Source: Apibacter sp. B3706
GTDB taxonomy: Bacteria; Bacteroidota; Bacteroidia; Flavobacteriales; Weeksellaceae
Assembly: GCF_011082725.1 (NCBI RefSeq)
Contig: NZ_CP049715.1
Span: 1,240,001 to 1,304,000 of the forward strand
Reading direction: 5' to 3'
Length of the DNA: 64,000 nucleotides
Positions 55,673-64,000 of the stretch are shown here, piece after piece. A model generated the notes under the pieces. It was not told where the DNA came from and searched no databases. It saw nothing but the letters and a program-made list of their open reading frames with translations. The translations under genes and the position numbers were made by a program. Numbering within the stretch: the first letter of the stretch is position 1; the number at the start of each line of letters is the position of its first letter.

Positions 55673-56638
55673 ATGATTTATAAAGTTTCTGTGATTGTAC
55701 CTGTATATAATGTTGAACATTATCTTCGTAAATGTCTAGATTCTCTCATAAATCAAACATGTAAAAAAATTGAGATAATTATTGTTAACGATGGGTCTAC
55801 AGATAATTCACAATTAATTATTGATGAATATGCGTTAAAATATGATAATATAAAAACTATTGTTCAAAGTAATAAAGGGTTAAGCGAAGCTAGAAATACC
55901 GGTATTAAAAATGCATCCGGTGAGTTTTTAGCATTTGTTGATAGTGACGATTGGATTGAAAAAGAAATGCTACATGAAATGTATAATCTAGCCAAAAAAT
56001 ATTCAGCAGACATAGTTTTATGTAGCCTTCAAAATACAGATGATCAAGGCAAAATTATAAAAAAATTACCTGAATTACATCAACTTCCTGAAAGAATTGA
56101 TCTTACACAAGATTTCACAATTTTTGGTGAAATGTCTTGTTTTGCATGTAATAAAATTTTTAAAAGGGAACTATTTAATGACATCTCTTTTCCTAAAAAT
56201 ATGCATTTTGAAGATGTGGCAACTATTCCTAGATTATTTCTAAAAGCTAAAACAATAGCCAAATCCAATAAATATTTTTATCAATATTTAATCAGAAGCG
56301 GTTCTATAACAAGAAATTATTCTATTAAAGGAATTAATATGTTTGATGCCATCGAAATAGTTAAACATGATTTTTTTAAAAGCATTTACTTTAAAAATCT
56401 TCATGACTGGCATAAATTTACTATCTTTCAAGGATTTTATTGTTTTCTGGCTTATTATGCATATGTAAGTGATTATAGCAGTAGAAAAAAAATGTTCTCT
56501 AAACTTAAAGAAACGTTAAAAAGTGAACATATTTCCAAAAAACAAATTTATACCTATAATAGATTTGGAAAAAATTATCTTAGTACTTTAAATTTAAAAA
56601 AAATAATATTTTATGTATTACAACTAATCAAACTATAA
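55673..56638 (+). CDS. Family 2 glycosyltransferase (polysaccharide locus)
   Basis: This is 321 residues long. The GT-A motifs are VSVIVPVYNVEHYLRKCLDS, NDGSTD at 39-44, NKGLSEARNTGIKNASG and FVDSDDWIE near 92. The C-terminal basic stretch suggests membrane contact. It lies 4 bp before the EpsG/Wzy-type gene and probably adds one sugar of the repeat unit that gene polymerises. Confidence 0.92.
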   Translation: MIYKVSVIVPVYNVEHYLRKCLDSLINQTCKKIEIIIVNDGSTDNSQLIIDEYALKYDNIKTIVQSNKGLSEARNTGIKNASGEFLAFVDSDDWIEKEMLHEMYNLAKKYSADIVLCSLQNTDDQGKIIKKLPELHQLPERIDLTQDFTIFGEMSCFACNKIFKRELFNDISFPKNMHFEDVATIPRLFLKAKTIAKSNKYFYQYLIRSGSITRNYSIKGINMFDAIEIVKHDFFKSIYFKNLHDWHKFTIFQGFYCFLAYYAYVSDYSSRKKMFSKLKETLKSEHISKKQIYTYNRFGKNYLSTLNLKKIIFYVLQLIKL

Positions 56639-56642
56639 TTTA

Positions 56643-57791
56643 ATGCTTCATCCAGTATATTATATTATTTTATTTGTAATAACCTTTTTTTCTTATATAG
56701 AAATATTTAATAACGGTTCTAAAGCTAGGATAAAAGTTCCTTATATCATTATATCTTCGCTTTTAATATTTCTCTGTGGAATACGTATTGCTCAAGGTGC
56801 TGATTATTGGCCATATTATAAGCTATACATGGGTGTTAATAAATATGTAAAATGGGAGAATGTTTTTAATGCTGATATTGAGGTAACATATGTATTAATT
56901 TCGAAAATATTGGGATATTTTAAAATGCCCTTCTTCGTTTTATTATTTATTTTCGGACTTATTTCTATTTCCCTAAAAACTTATTCCTACTATAAGTATT
57001 CGCCATATCCCATGCTATCGCTAATGTATTTTTTTATGCCAAATTACTTTTTTAGTGATTCCGGACATATTAGACAAGCAGTTTCAATAGCGCTTTGTTT
57101 ATATTCTTATCAATATATTGAACAAAGAAAATTATTTAAATTTTTAATATGCGTTTTTATTGGTTATTATTTTCATAAAACAGCATTGATATTTATTCCG
57201 GCATATTGGATTACAAGGTTGAATTTATCGACCTTTACCTGTTTTTTAATAATAATTTTTGCAATAATAATTTCTCCCTTTAAGCCTTATTTATTTTTTG
57301 AAAATTTATTTTCAAATATATCTTCTGATCTCATAGCAGAAGCTTCCGGGGGGTTTTATTCTTATAGAAATTTAGAAGGTGTCGGATGGAAAATGAATGA
57401 TCTTGTAAAATTAATTTTTATAGCAATACTTTTAATAAACGACAAATATATTTGTAACACAACTAACGATCCTAATTATAAAATGATAAGAAATTTGATA
57501 GTAACCTATTATTTCTTATACTATTCTTTTCGTGAAAATTCAATATTTTCAATTAGACTTCCTTCTGTATACGGTGATTTTTGGACTATTCTAATAGCCA
57601 TGATTGTAAAATACTCTAATAAAAGTTATAGAATTTTTATATACTATTTTGTTGTTATATATATTTATTTAATGAGTTGGAGGATTTGGCCTAATTCAGT
57701 TGCATTAGGTTTTGATAAAATGTCTAATGTATTCAATACATCTTATGACATTAATTATTTCATACCTTATGAATATATCAATGAAAATTAA
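56643..57791 (+). CDS. EpsG-family O-antigen/exopolysaccharide polymerase
   Basis: This is 382 residues with roughly ten membrane helices, starting YYIILFVITFFSYIEIF. The pattern GIRIAQGADYWPYYKLYMG near 50-68 and DSGHIRQAVSIALCLYSYQY is the EpsG/Wzy-type signature, in which the conserved Arg and Gln lie in a periplasmic loop. It would join lipid-linked repeat units at the outer face of the inner membrane. The codon choice is extremely AT-rich, as in the neighbouring cluster genes. Confidence 0.8.
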   Translation: MLHPVYYIILFVITFFSYIEIFNNGSKARIKVPYIIISSLLIFLCGIRIAQGADYWPYYKLYMGVNKYVKWENVFNADIEVTYVLISKILGYFKMPFFVLLFIFGLISISLKTYSYYKYSPYPMLSLMYFFMPNYFFSDSGHIRQAVSIALCLYSYQYIEQRKLFKFLICVFIGYYFHKTALIFIPAYWITRLNLSTFTCFLIIIFAIIISPFKPYLFFENLFSNISSDLIAEASGGFYSYRNLEGVGWKMNDLVKLIFIAILLINDKYICNTTNDPNYKMIRNLIVTYYFLYYSFRENSIFSIRLPSVYGDFWTILIAMIVKYSNKSYRIFIYYFVVIYIYLMSWRIWPNSVALGFDKMSNVFNTSYDINYFIPYEYINEN

Positions 57792-58056
57792 ATTGTTATC
57801 AATATTTTCATATTTACATAATTTATTGTTGAAATAATATCATTTTTTTTCTTATCATATATCATTATATAAAATCATTAATCTAAATTTAGAAATATAT
57901 AATACATTCTAAATTTCAAAACTATTATTTTTTTTAATTTAAATTGTTTTGTTTTTTAAAAATTCAGATTTTATTTAATAAAAACTAATTTATATAACTA
58001 AATTTACAACTAATGGTTTCTAAAAATTTATACCTTTTTATCTTAGTAAATATTTT

Positions 58057-59223
58057 ATGAAAAAATGTCTACTTTTATTAACACGATATCCTTTCCCTAT
58101 TATTGGTGGAGATAAAGTAAAAAGTTATAACTTAATAAAAATATTATCTAAAAATTTTAAACTTCGGGTAATAATTATTACTGATGAGCCTCATAATCAT
58201 GATGGTGAAGAATTTTTAAAAAAGAATACAGATTCTTACACAGTATTCAGATATTCTCCCTTAAAGTTTAAATTGAATGCTATTAAAGGTTTGTTTAAAA
58301 AAATTCCTCTTCAAGTATCATATTATTATTTTTCAAACATTCATAAAAAAATACTTGAAGATATTGAAAACTCTGATCTTATCATCGCAAATTTAATTCG
58401 AACAACAAAATATTTAAACAATTCTAGTCACAAAAAAAAATTTTTAGATATTGTTGATGCTATTGGACCTCATTATATTGAAGCTACTCAAAAAGCAACT
58501 TCATTATTTTGGAAAATAATTTATTATATTGAGGGTAAAAGAGTATTAAATTATGAGATTCAATGTATAAGAAATTTTAACAGTACTTTTTTTGTTAATA
58601 AACAGGAAGCTGAATCTTATTCTAAATATGGCAAGTCGATTTGGATTCCTAATGGAGTTTCATCAAAATTAGTAAACTGTAAATTACCTTCTAAAATAAG
58701 TTCTCGAAAAATTGTTTTTTTTGGTAAAATGAACTATCAACCAAATATAGAGGCTGTCATTTGGTATATTGATCATATACATAATCATTTGCCTAAAGAC
58801 TATGAATTTATTATTTTAGGAGCATCTCCTTCAAAAAAAATTCTTAATAAAACTAAAAAGTATAAAAATATAAATGTTACAGGATATTTAGACAATCCCT
58901 ACGAAATTATTACAAATTGTTGTCTTGTAGTCTCTCCGATGCAAATTGGTGGGGGAATACAGAATAAGGTCTTAGAATCTATGGCCTTAGGCCAAATTAA
59001 TGTTTTAACATCTAAAGTAGCCAATCCTATAACCGGAGCAAAAGTGAATACACATTTTTTAGTAGAAGATCAACCTTTGAAAATGATCCATTTATTAAAA
59101 GATATTCTAACTAATAGAGAGAAATATCTTCATATCGGAAAAAATGCTCGAGAATTTATTGCACATAATTATACCTGGGAGAATTATGAAAAAAAACTCT
59201 TAAGAATGCTATCAGATTCTTAA
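58057..59223 (+). CDS. Family 4 glycosyltransferase
   Basis: This is 388 residues long. The start, LLLLTRYPFPIIGGDKVKSY, holds the GT-B glycine-rich loop. The C-terminal half carries KIVFFGKMNYQPNIEAV and SPMQIGGGIQNKVLESMALG, the E-x7-E donor site of GT4. It belongs to the polysaccharide locus but is separated from the polymerase by 265 bp of AT-rich DNA with no gene. The donor and acceptor are unknown. Confidence 0.88.
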   Translation: MKKCLLLLTRYPFPIIGGDKVKSYNLIKILSKNFKLRVIIITDEPHNHDGEEFLKKNTDSYTVFRYSPLKFKLNAIKGLFKKIPLQVSYYYFSNIHKKILEDIENSDLIIANLIRTTKYLNNSSHKKKFLDIVDAIGPHYIEATQKATSLFWKIIYYIEGKRVLNYEIQCIRNFNSTFFVNKQEAESYSKYGKSIWIPNGVSSKLVNCKLPSKISSRKIVFFGKMNYQPNIEAVIWYIDHIHNHLPKDYEFIILGASPSKKILNKTKKYKNINVTGYLDNPYEIITNCCLVVSPMQIGGGIQNKVLESMALGQINVLTSKVANPITGAKVNTHFLVEDQPLKMIHLLKDILTNREKYLHIGKNAREFIAHNYTWENYEKKLLRMLSDS

Positions 59224-59252
59224 AAGTTATATTAAAATTTTTCTTAAATAAA

Positions 59253-59287
59253 AAAAAACCAATCTAAAAGCAATAGATTGGTTTTTT
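59253..59287. terminator. Terminator after GT4 gene
   Basis: AAAAAACCAATCTA and TAGATTGGTTTTTT form a 14-bp stem with a 7-base loop. It sits between convergent genes and can serve both strands. Confidence 0.88.
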
Positions 59288-59308
59288 ATTAATTAAAAGT
59301 AATATAAT

Positions 59309-60193
59309 TTAATTTATAATTATTTTCTTAGTTAAGGTTGTTTTATTTGATTGTATTTTTATAAAATAAATACCCGCAGGTTGTCCCTGAATATCAACAT
59401 TAATTTCCTTTTCTTTTATTTCTTTAGTATATACTATATTTCCATTAGAATTCATTATATGTAGTACTCCTTCTATTTGACCATCTAAAGAAATGGTAAA
59501 TAATCCATGGGTAGGATTGGGATAAATTGACACTGAGTTTTCTGATAACCTTGCTTTTTCTGATTCTATCTTATTAGTATTAGTATCGAGTCTAAATGCA
59601 CTTTTATCCGAAGGAGAAATATAAACTTTTGAAGCTACGTTTATAGATTGTCTAGCTCTACTACTATTCACATACACCTTTACTTTTATGTGATAAGATC
59701 CCGGTTCTAATGCTTTTTCAATTAATGGATTTCTAGAATTAAACCATCCTTTAGCTCCGTCATTCATCCAGGTGGTTTGAGTAATTTGTGATTCTTCTTC
59801 ATTACCATTGGAATTTTCTTTAACAATGTAAGTCCATTGCCTCATAAAAGCTAATGTCCTAATTTCAAGGTTTGCTTTTGAACCTTTAGGTACCACAAAG
59901 GATTTACTTTTATAAATAAAATATCCTTCTCCCGGATCACCAGGTGCACCAGTAATCCATCTTTCATTATAAGTATTATCTTTAAATTGGGGATAATACC
60001 AACCCGAGTAAGTATGCCTTGTGCGAGCAATGTGTTCTGAACCATCCGGACGAATACATTTCCAATCCGGGTCTTCAATCTCGATTGGCATAACGGAGCC
60101 ATCATCGAAACGTCCAGTACTTAGGTCAATTACATTGACTTGGGCTTTTAATATTGAAAATAAAAAAATAAAAAGCCAGTAAATTTTTTTCAT
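59309..60193 (-). CDS. Secreted protein with T9SS type A sorting domain
   Basis: This is 294 residues long. The signal peptide is 1-18 (MKKIYWLFIFLFSILKAQ). The middle (about 20-200) is a beta-rich domain of unrecognised family with many Trp and Asp (DPDWKCIRPDGSEHIARTRH, ARTRHTYSGWYYPQF). The last ~75 residues (SVSIYPNPTHGLFTISLDG to TLTKKIIIN) are a T9SS type A sorting domain, so it is exported to the cell surface or medium. It interrupts the polysaccharide genes on the opposite strand. Confidence 0.85.
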   Translation of the reverse strand: MKKIYWLFIFLFSILKAQVNVIDLSTGRFDDGSVMPIEIEDPDWKCIRPDGSEHIARTRHTYSGWYYPQFKDNTYNERWITGAPGDPGEGYFIYKSKSFVVPKGSKANLEIRTLAFMRQWTYIVKENSNGNEEESQITQTTWMNDGAKGWFNSRNPLIEKALEPGSYHIKVKVYVNSSRARQSINVASKVYISPSDKSAFRLDTNTNKIESEKARLSENSVSIYPNPTHGLFTISLDGQIEGVLHIMNSNGNIVYTKEIKEKEINVDIQGQPAGIYFIKIQSNKTTLTKKIIIN

Positions 60194-60502
60194 AAGTATA
60201 TATTTTATAAATTGTATAATACAAATATATATTTATTTTTTTAATATTTTATTTTGTATATGTAAATAATATTGAATATTACAAAATTTAAATCAATAAT
60301 TATATTTAATTTATACCGTATTATAAATTTAAATTATTTTTAAACAATAAATTATATCACGATTAACTTAATATTATCCCATATAAAGCTTTCAACTTAA
60401 ATTTTTTAGAAGGATTTGACTTAATTCGTTTTATTTGAAAATAGTAAATAAAATTTATTTAATTCCACAAAAAAAACTTTATAAATATTAACTTTTTAAA
60501 TA
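60194..60502. other. AT-rich spacer with a minus-strand promoter box
   Basis: The spacer before the second polysaccharide operon has no gene. At 60222-60229 the minus strand reads TATATTTG, a plausible -7 box for the T9SS gene at 59309-60193. Confidence 0.5.
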
Positions 60503-60510
60503 TATCTTTG
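60503..60510 (+). promoter_or_regulatory. -7 box of the second polysaccharide operon
   Basis: TATCTTTG is a good match to TAnnTTTG and precedes the WecA-like ATG by 56 bp, leaving an untranslated leader of roughly 50 bases. The -33 element is weak. Confidence 0.6.
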
Positions 60511-60566
60511 TTAGATTCATAATAATTGTACAATAACGCTAGTTATCAAATCGACTTAAAGTAAAT

Positions 60567-61688
60567 ATGGAAGAAGTTGATATAAGAAATATTAAGTATT
60601 TTTTGGGAATTGATAGTTTTTATCTAAAATGTATATTGGGTTTAATAGGATCATTCTTATTAACCTATTTGACTATTCCTAAAATTATTAGAGTTTCTTA
60701 TAAAAAAAATTTAATGGCAAGACCTAAGGAAAGAAGTTCTCATCACACGGAAACTCCTAATTTAGGTGGAATTTCAATTTTTTATTCTGTTACAATTATG
60801 TCTTCCATATGTGCTTATGAGCTATTTTCTTCCTATATTTTTTTATTTTCCGGAATTATTGTTCTATTCTTCATTGGATTAATGGATGATATATTAGTTG
60901 TTGCACCTAATAAAAAATTTTATGCACAAATTGTTACCGCTCTAATGATTTCTGTAGGATCCAACGTTAGAATTGGTCATTTCTTTGGCATTTTCGGTAT
61001 TAATCTACTCCCCTATTGGTTTAGTATTTTATTTACCGTTTTAATTTTTATTTTTTTAATAAATGCGTTCAATTTAATAGACGGAATCGATGGTTTAGCA
61101 TCAGGTGTTGCAATCTTAGTTTGTTGTGCATTCATAATTACTTTTTGGAGATTGGGATCAATTAATTATCCTATGATTGTCTTAGCATTAACCATTATTG
61201 GAAGTCTTTTAGCTTTTCTCCATTATAATTTTTCCAAAAGGTATAAAATATTTATGGGTGACACCGGATCTATGATTATAGGATTTTTACTTTCATTTAT
61301 GGGTATTAAATTCCTAAATTTATTTTTATTGCAATACCCATTCGGTACTCCGGTATACTGGATTCAAACAGCTCCAGTAATTGTTATTGCCATTTTAATT
61401 ATTCCTATCATTGATACGTTAGGTGTTTTTATGATACGTATATATAAAAAACGCTCTCCTTTTAATGCAGATAAAAATCATATGCATCATAGATATTTAC
61501 GTTTAGGTTTATCTCACAAACAAGTTACGTTAGTTATAGTTGCAGAAAATGCTATAGTTATATTAGTTGCTTACTTTTTAAGACATATTAATGTTCATCT
61601 ACTACTTATCATAATTTTATTATTGGGAATCATATTTTCTTTTCTCCCCTTATTATTAACTAAAATTATACACAAAAAACGTGAATAA
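60567..61688 (+). CDS. WecA/MraY-family undecaprenyl-phosphate glycosyltransferase
   Basis: This 373-residue polytopic membrane protein links a sugar-1-phosphate to undecaprenyl phosphate, starting repeat-unit synthesis. Its signatures are ARPKERSSHHTETPNLGGIS, the catalytic DDILVV, NAFNLIDGIDGLASG, FMGDTGSM and the WecA-type HMHHRYLRLGLSH loop. The likely acceptor is undecaprenyl phosphate; the donor could be UDP-GlcNAc or a related sugar. The next gene overlaps by 8 bp and starts at GTG. Confidence 0.9.
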   Translation: MEEVDIRNIKYFLGIDSFYLKCILGLIGSFLLTYLTIPKIIRVSYKKNLMARPKERSSHHTETPNLGGISIFYSVTIMSSICAYELFSSYIFLFSGIIVLFFIGLMDDILVVAPNKKFYAQIVTALMISVGSNVRIGHFFGIFGINLLPYWFSILFTVLIFIFLINAFNLIDGIDGLASGVAILVCCAFIITFWRLGSINYPMIVLALTIIGSLLAFLHYNFSKRYKIFMGDTGSMIIGFLLSFMGIKFLNLFLLQYPFGTPVYWIQTAPVIVIAILIIPIIDTLGVFMIRIYKKRSPFNADKNHMHHRYLRLGLSHKQVTLVIVAENAIVILVAYFLRHINVHLLLIIILLLGIIFSFLPLLLTKIIHKKRE

Positions 61689-62799
61689 AAACACCAAAAT
61701 ATATTTATCTCCTCCCAACATTGATCATTCAGAAATAGAAAATGTAGTTCAAGCTCTAAAAAGTGGATGGATTTCACCTTTTGGATCTTACACAATTGAT
61801 TTTACTAATAAATTATCTAAATATTTTAATAAAAATATTTTATTAACAAATAGTGGAACGTCTTCGATTCACCTTGCTCTAAAAGTAACCGAAATTAAAG
61901 AAGGTGATTATGTTTTATGTTCTAATTTTACTTTTGCTGCTACTGCTTTTCCTATTTTATATGAAAAAGCTATTCCTGTATTCATAGGTTCTGAAAAAGA
62001 AACATGGAATATGTCTCCTGAATTTCTTCACTCCGCAATTGAAGATTTAAATAGAAAAGGTATAAAACCCAAAGTTTTAATCATTGCACATATTTACGGA
62101 ATGCCTGCACAAATGGATAAAATAATTGATATATGCAAGGATAATAACATCATAATCATTGAAGATGCAGCAGAGGCGTTAGGTTCCTTTTACCATAATA
62201 AGCCTTTAGGCTCGATGGGTAACTATGGAATTATTTCATTTAATGGAAATAAAATTATTACTACCTCTCAAGGGGGAGCTCTAATATTACCCAATAAAAA
62301 AAGTTATAACTATGCTGAAAAATTAGCTTTTCAAGCAAAAGAAAAAGTCGATTATTATAAACATAATGAATTAGGATATAACTACTCTACAAGTAATATT
62401 CTTGCCGCTTTAGGTAGTGCACAATTTGATAAATTGGAAATAAAAGTAAAAAGAAGAAGACTAATTTTCGATTATTATCTTTCAAATCTGGAAAAACGAT
62501 TCACCATAGACTATCAAAAAGAATTAAATCACAGCTTTTCTAATCGTTGGTTAAGCTCTTTTATATTTCCAACCTCATTAAATAAAAAAATTAAAAGTTT
62601 GCTTGATAAAAACAATATTGAATCAAGATTTCTTTGGAATCCACTAAATTATCAGAAAGTTTTTAAAAATTTTTCATTTTATGGTGATTCTTTTTTTGAA
62701 AATAGCCTTTTCAAAAACGGACTGTGTCTACCCTCCGGAGATAATTTAAACGATGAAGATTTAAATAAGATTATTACTATTATCGATAAAAATATTTAA
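61681..62799 (+). CDS. DegT/DnrJ/EryC1/StrS-family aminotransferase
   Basis: This is 372 residues long, starting at GTG 61681 inside the end of the WecA-like gene. It is a PLP enzyme with the cofactor lysine at K191 (ISFNGNKIITTSQGG) and D162 in EDAAEALGS. The family transaminates keto-sugars of nucleotide sugars (for example UDP-4-keto-sugars) and makes amino sugars such as bacillosamine precursors. The CapD-like dehydratase next to it could supply its substrate. Confidence 0.9.
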   Translation: MNKNTKIYLSPPNIDHSEIENVVQALKSGWISPFGSYTIDFTNKLSKYFNKNILLTNSGTSSIHLALKVTEIKEGDYVLCSNFTFAATAFPILYEKAIPVFIGSEKETWNMSPEFLHSAIEDLNRKGIKPKVLIIAHIYGMPAQMDKIIDICKDNNIIIIEDAAEALGSFYHNKPLGSMGNYGIISFNGNKIITTSQGGALILPNKKSYNYAEKLAFQAKEKVDYYKHNELGYNYSTSNILAALGSAQFDKLEIKVKRRRLIFDYYLSNLEKRFTIDYQKELNHSFSNRWLSSFIFPTSLNKKIKSLLDKNNIESRFLWNPLNYQKVFKNFSFYGDSFFENSLFKNGLCLPSGDNLNDEDLNKIITIIDKNI

Positions 62800-62805
62800 A
62801 AAATA

Positions 62806-63852
62806 ATGCCAAAAAAAGAAGATGTAATCAAAATTCAAAATCAAAATATTTCCTTTGAAGAATTATTTAATAAAAAAATAGATTATTCAAATAAAGAATA
62901 TGATTATTTAAATCAAAAAGTAATTTTAGTTACCGGTGGTGGAGGTTCCATAGGAAGCGTACTAATACAAAGATTATTGGAAAGTTCATGTAAAAAAATT
63001 ATAATCTTAGATCATTCTGAATATGCAATTTTTAAAATCAAATTAAAATTTAAAGATGAAATTAACAATAATCGCATACAGTTATTTTTAGGAGATATTA
63101 GAAATAAAGAATTATTAAAAAAATTATTTTCTTTATTTTCTATTCAAATAATTTATCATGCCGCAGCTTATAAACATATTGATATTTTAGAGCATAACGT
63201 AGAAGAGTCTCAATCCGTAAATATAGATGCTACTTTAAACTTATTGGAAATTGCATTAACTAATCAAAATGTCGAACAGTTTATCTTTATTTCAACCGAT
63301 AAAGCAGTTCAACCCATAAATATTATGGGAATATCTAAACGAATTGCGGAACTGAATCTTCTAAAAAAAATTATAAAAAAAGAAATTCCTACGACGTTAG
63401 AAATTAAAATTATTCGATTTGGAAACGTTTTCAATAGTAGCGGATCGGTTTTCACTATCTTTAAATATCAAATTGAAAACCAATTGCCTATTACTATTAC
63501 AAATAAAAACATGAACCGATATTTTATTTCCAAATATCAAGCCTCCAGAGGATTAATTGAAATAGCCTCTCCTACAAACCGTTCCGGTATATATATTTTA
63601 GATATGGGAAATTCTTATAATATTAATGATTTGTTAAACAAATTTTTACAAAAATTAAATCTCGACTACAAGCCAAAAATTAGTTGTTTAAATAGAATTT
63701 CAAATTTTGAAAAATTTGAAGAACAATTATATTTTCCTTTTGAAGGAATTGAAAATAATATATCTATTTATAAAAAAATAATTTTAAATAATTATGATAT
63801 AAGTAATATTGAAACAGAAATTACAAATCTTATGCAAATATTAAAAAATTAA
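62806..63852 (+). CDS. CapD/FlaA1-like UDP-GlcNAc 4,6-dehydratase (soluble form)
   Basis: This is 348 residues long. The NAD-binding TGGGGSIG at 43-50 starts an extended SDR fold. AAAYKHIDILEHN and FISTDKAVQPINIMGISKR form the active region; as in other CapD/PglF proteins the usual catalytic Tyr is replaced by Met (MGxxK). It lacks the N-terminal membrane helices of full-length PglF/WbpM, so it resembles the short FlaA1/PseB type. It makes a 4-keto-6-deoxy sugar that the neighbouring aminotransferase could use. Confidence 0.85.
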   Translation: MPKKEDVIKIQNQNISFEELFNKKIDYSNKEYDYLNQKVILVTGGGGSIGSVLIQRLLESSCKKIIILDHSEYAIFKIKLKFKDEINNNRIQLFLGDIRNKELLKKLFSLFSIQIIYHAAAYKHIDILEHNVEESQSVNIDATLNLLEIALTNQNVEQFIFISTDKAVQPINIMGISKRIAELNLLKKIIKKEIPTTLEIKIIRFGNVFNSSGSVFTIFKYQIENQLPITITNKNMNRYFISKYQASRGLIEIASPTNRSGIYILDMGNSYNINDLLNKFLQKLNLDYKPKISCLNRISNFEKFEEQLYFPFEGIENNISIYKKIILNNYDISNIETEITNLMQILKN

Positions 63853-63853
63853 C

Positions 63854-63861
63854 TATTTTTG
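63854..63861 (+). promoter_or_regulatory. Possible -7 box before the Wza-like gene
   Basis: TATTTTTG fits the -7 consensus and lies 16 bp before the ATG at 63878, within the 25-bp gap after the CapD-like stop. No TTG is visible at -33, so it may be chance. Confidence 0.35.
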
Positions 63862-63877
63862 CAGTTTAAGTTATTAT

Positions 63878-64000
63878 ATGAAATTTAATCAAGCTATTTT
63901 TATTATTTCTTTTGCTTTATTATTATGTTCTTGCATCGGTGTTAAAGATTTAAAATATCTTCAACCTAGCGAAAACCTACATTATAATGAATATGGATTA
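63878..64000 (+). CDS. Polysaccharide export lipoprotein, Wza-like (partial, runs off right edge)
   Basis: Forty-one codons are visible. The signal peptide IFIISFALLLCSC ends in a lipobox with Cys19, and the mature start GVKDLKYLQPSENL is like that of outer-membrane polysaccharide export proteins of Bacteroidetes. It starts 25 bp after the CapD-like gene and would form the outer-membrane channel of the capsule/exopolysaccharide system. The identification rests on the N-terminus and context only. Confidence 0.7.
   Translation, partial: MKFNQAIFIISFALLLCSCIGVKDLKYLQPSENLHYNEYGL

Noticed and set aside
1-64000. CRISPR array or insertion sequence
   Set aside because: I saw no regularly spaced short repeats and no transposase with terminal repeats; the only long repeats are the RHS cassettes and the tRNA pair.

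Overview
The window is low-GC DNA from a member of the Bacteroidetes, most likely a flavobacterium. Four things point there: type IX secretion (T9SS) sorting tails on two secreted proteins, promoters of the Bacteroidetes form TTG-N19/20-TAnnTTTG (best before rpsL, tRNA-Asp and the SAM riboswitch), a bacillithiol-type BshA, and lipoproteins typical of the phylum. A Weeksellaceae-like genus would fit, but the species cannot be fixed from the sequence alone.

Region 1 (1-16 kb, minus strand) is a polymorphic-toxin locus. A DUF8202-like T9SS protein is followed 24 bp later by a 3296-residue SpvB / FG-GAP / YD-repeat / RHS protein with a 187-residue variable tip and an overlapping 73-residue two-helix membrane protein. 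Downstream lie two further tandem cassettes. Each repeats a leader and terminator, the last ~65 residues of the RHS core, a new tip and (for the complete one) a candidate immunity gene. The second cassette runs off the left edge. This is the most unusual part of the window: a store of alternative C-terminal tips beside one full-length RHS gene.

Region 2 (16-32 kb) is mostly housekeeping: a DUF6348-like protein, leuS, an SDR/merR divergent pair with repeated palindromes, a SAM-I riboswitch followed by a trans-sulfuration enzyme and homoserine dehydrogenase, bshA with an esterase, pcm, an EamA transporter, and the str operon rpsL-rpsG-fusA-rpsJ.

Region 3 (32-46 kb) holds a formyltransferase, a membrane metallophosphoesterase, glmM, a TlpA-like thioredoxin lipoprotein, a small lipoprotein, a YceI-like lipoprotein, two identical tRNA-Asp genes, a decayed alpha/beta hydrolase, a dipeptidyl-peptidase III lipoprotein, the overlapping rlmH-CPBP-rdgB operon, a class II cyclic-nucleotide phosphodiesterase and asnB.

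Region 4 (46-64 kb) is envelope-related: a family 2 glycosyltransferase, a SPOR-type amidase divergent from an LptD-like protein, ridA, a small membrane protein, a YkgJ-type protein, a XerD-like recombinase, a MazG-like protein overlapping aroA, and then a surface-polysaccharide locus. That locus comprises two glycosyltransferases and an EpsG/Wzy-type polymerase, a T9SS protein on the other strand, and a second operon (WecA-like initiating transferase, DegT aminotransferase, CapD-like dehydratase, and the start of a Wza-like lipoprotein) that continues past the right edge.
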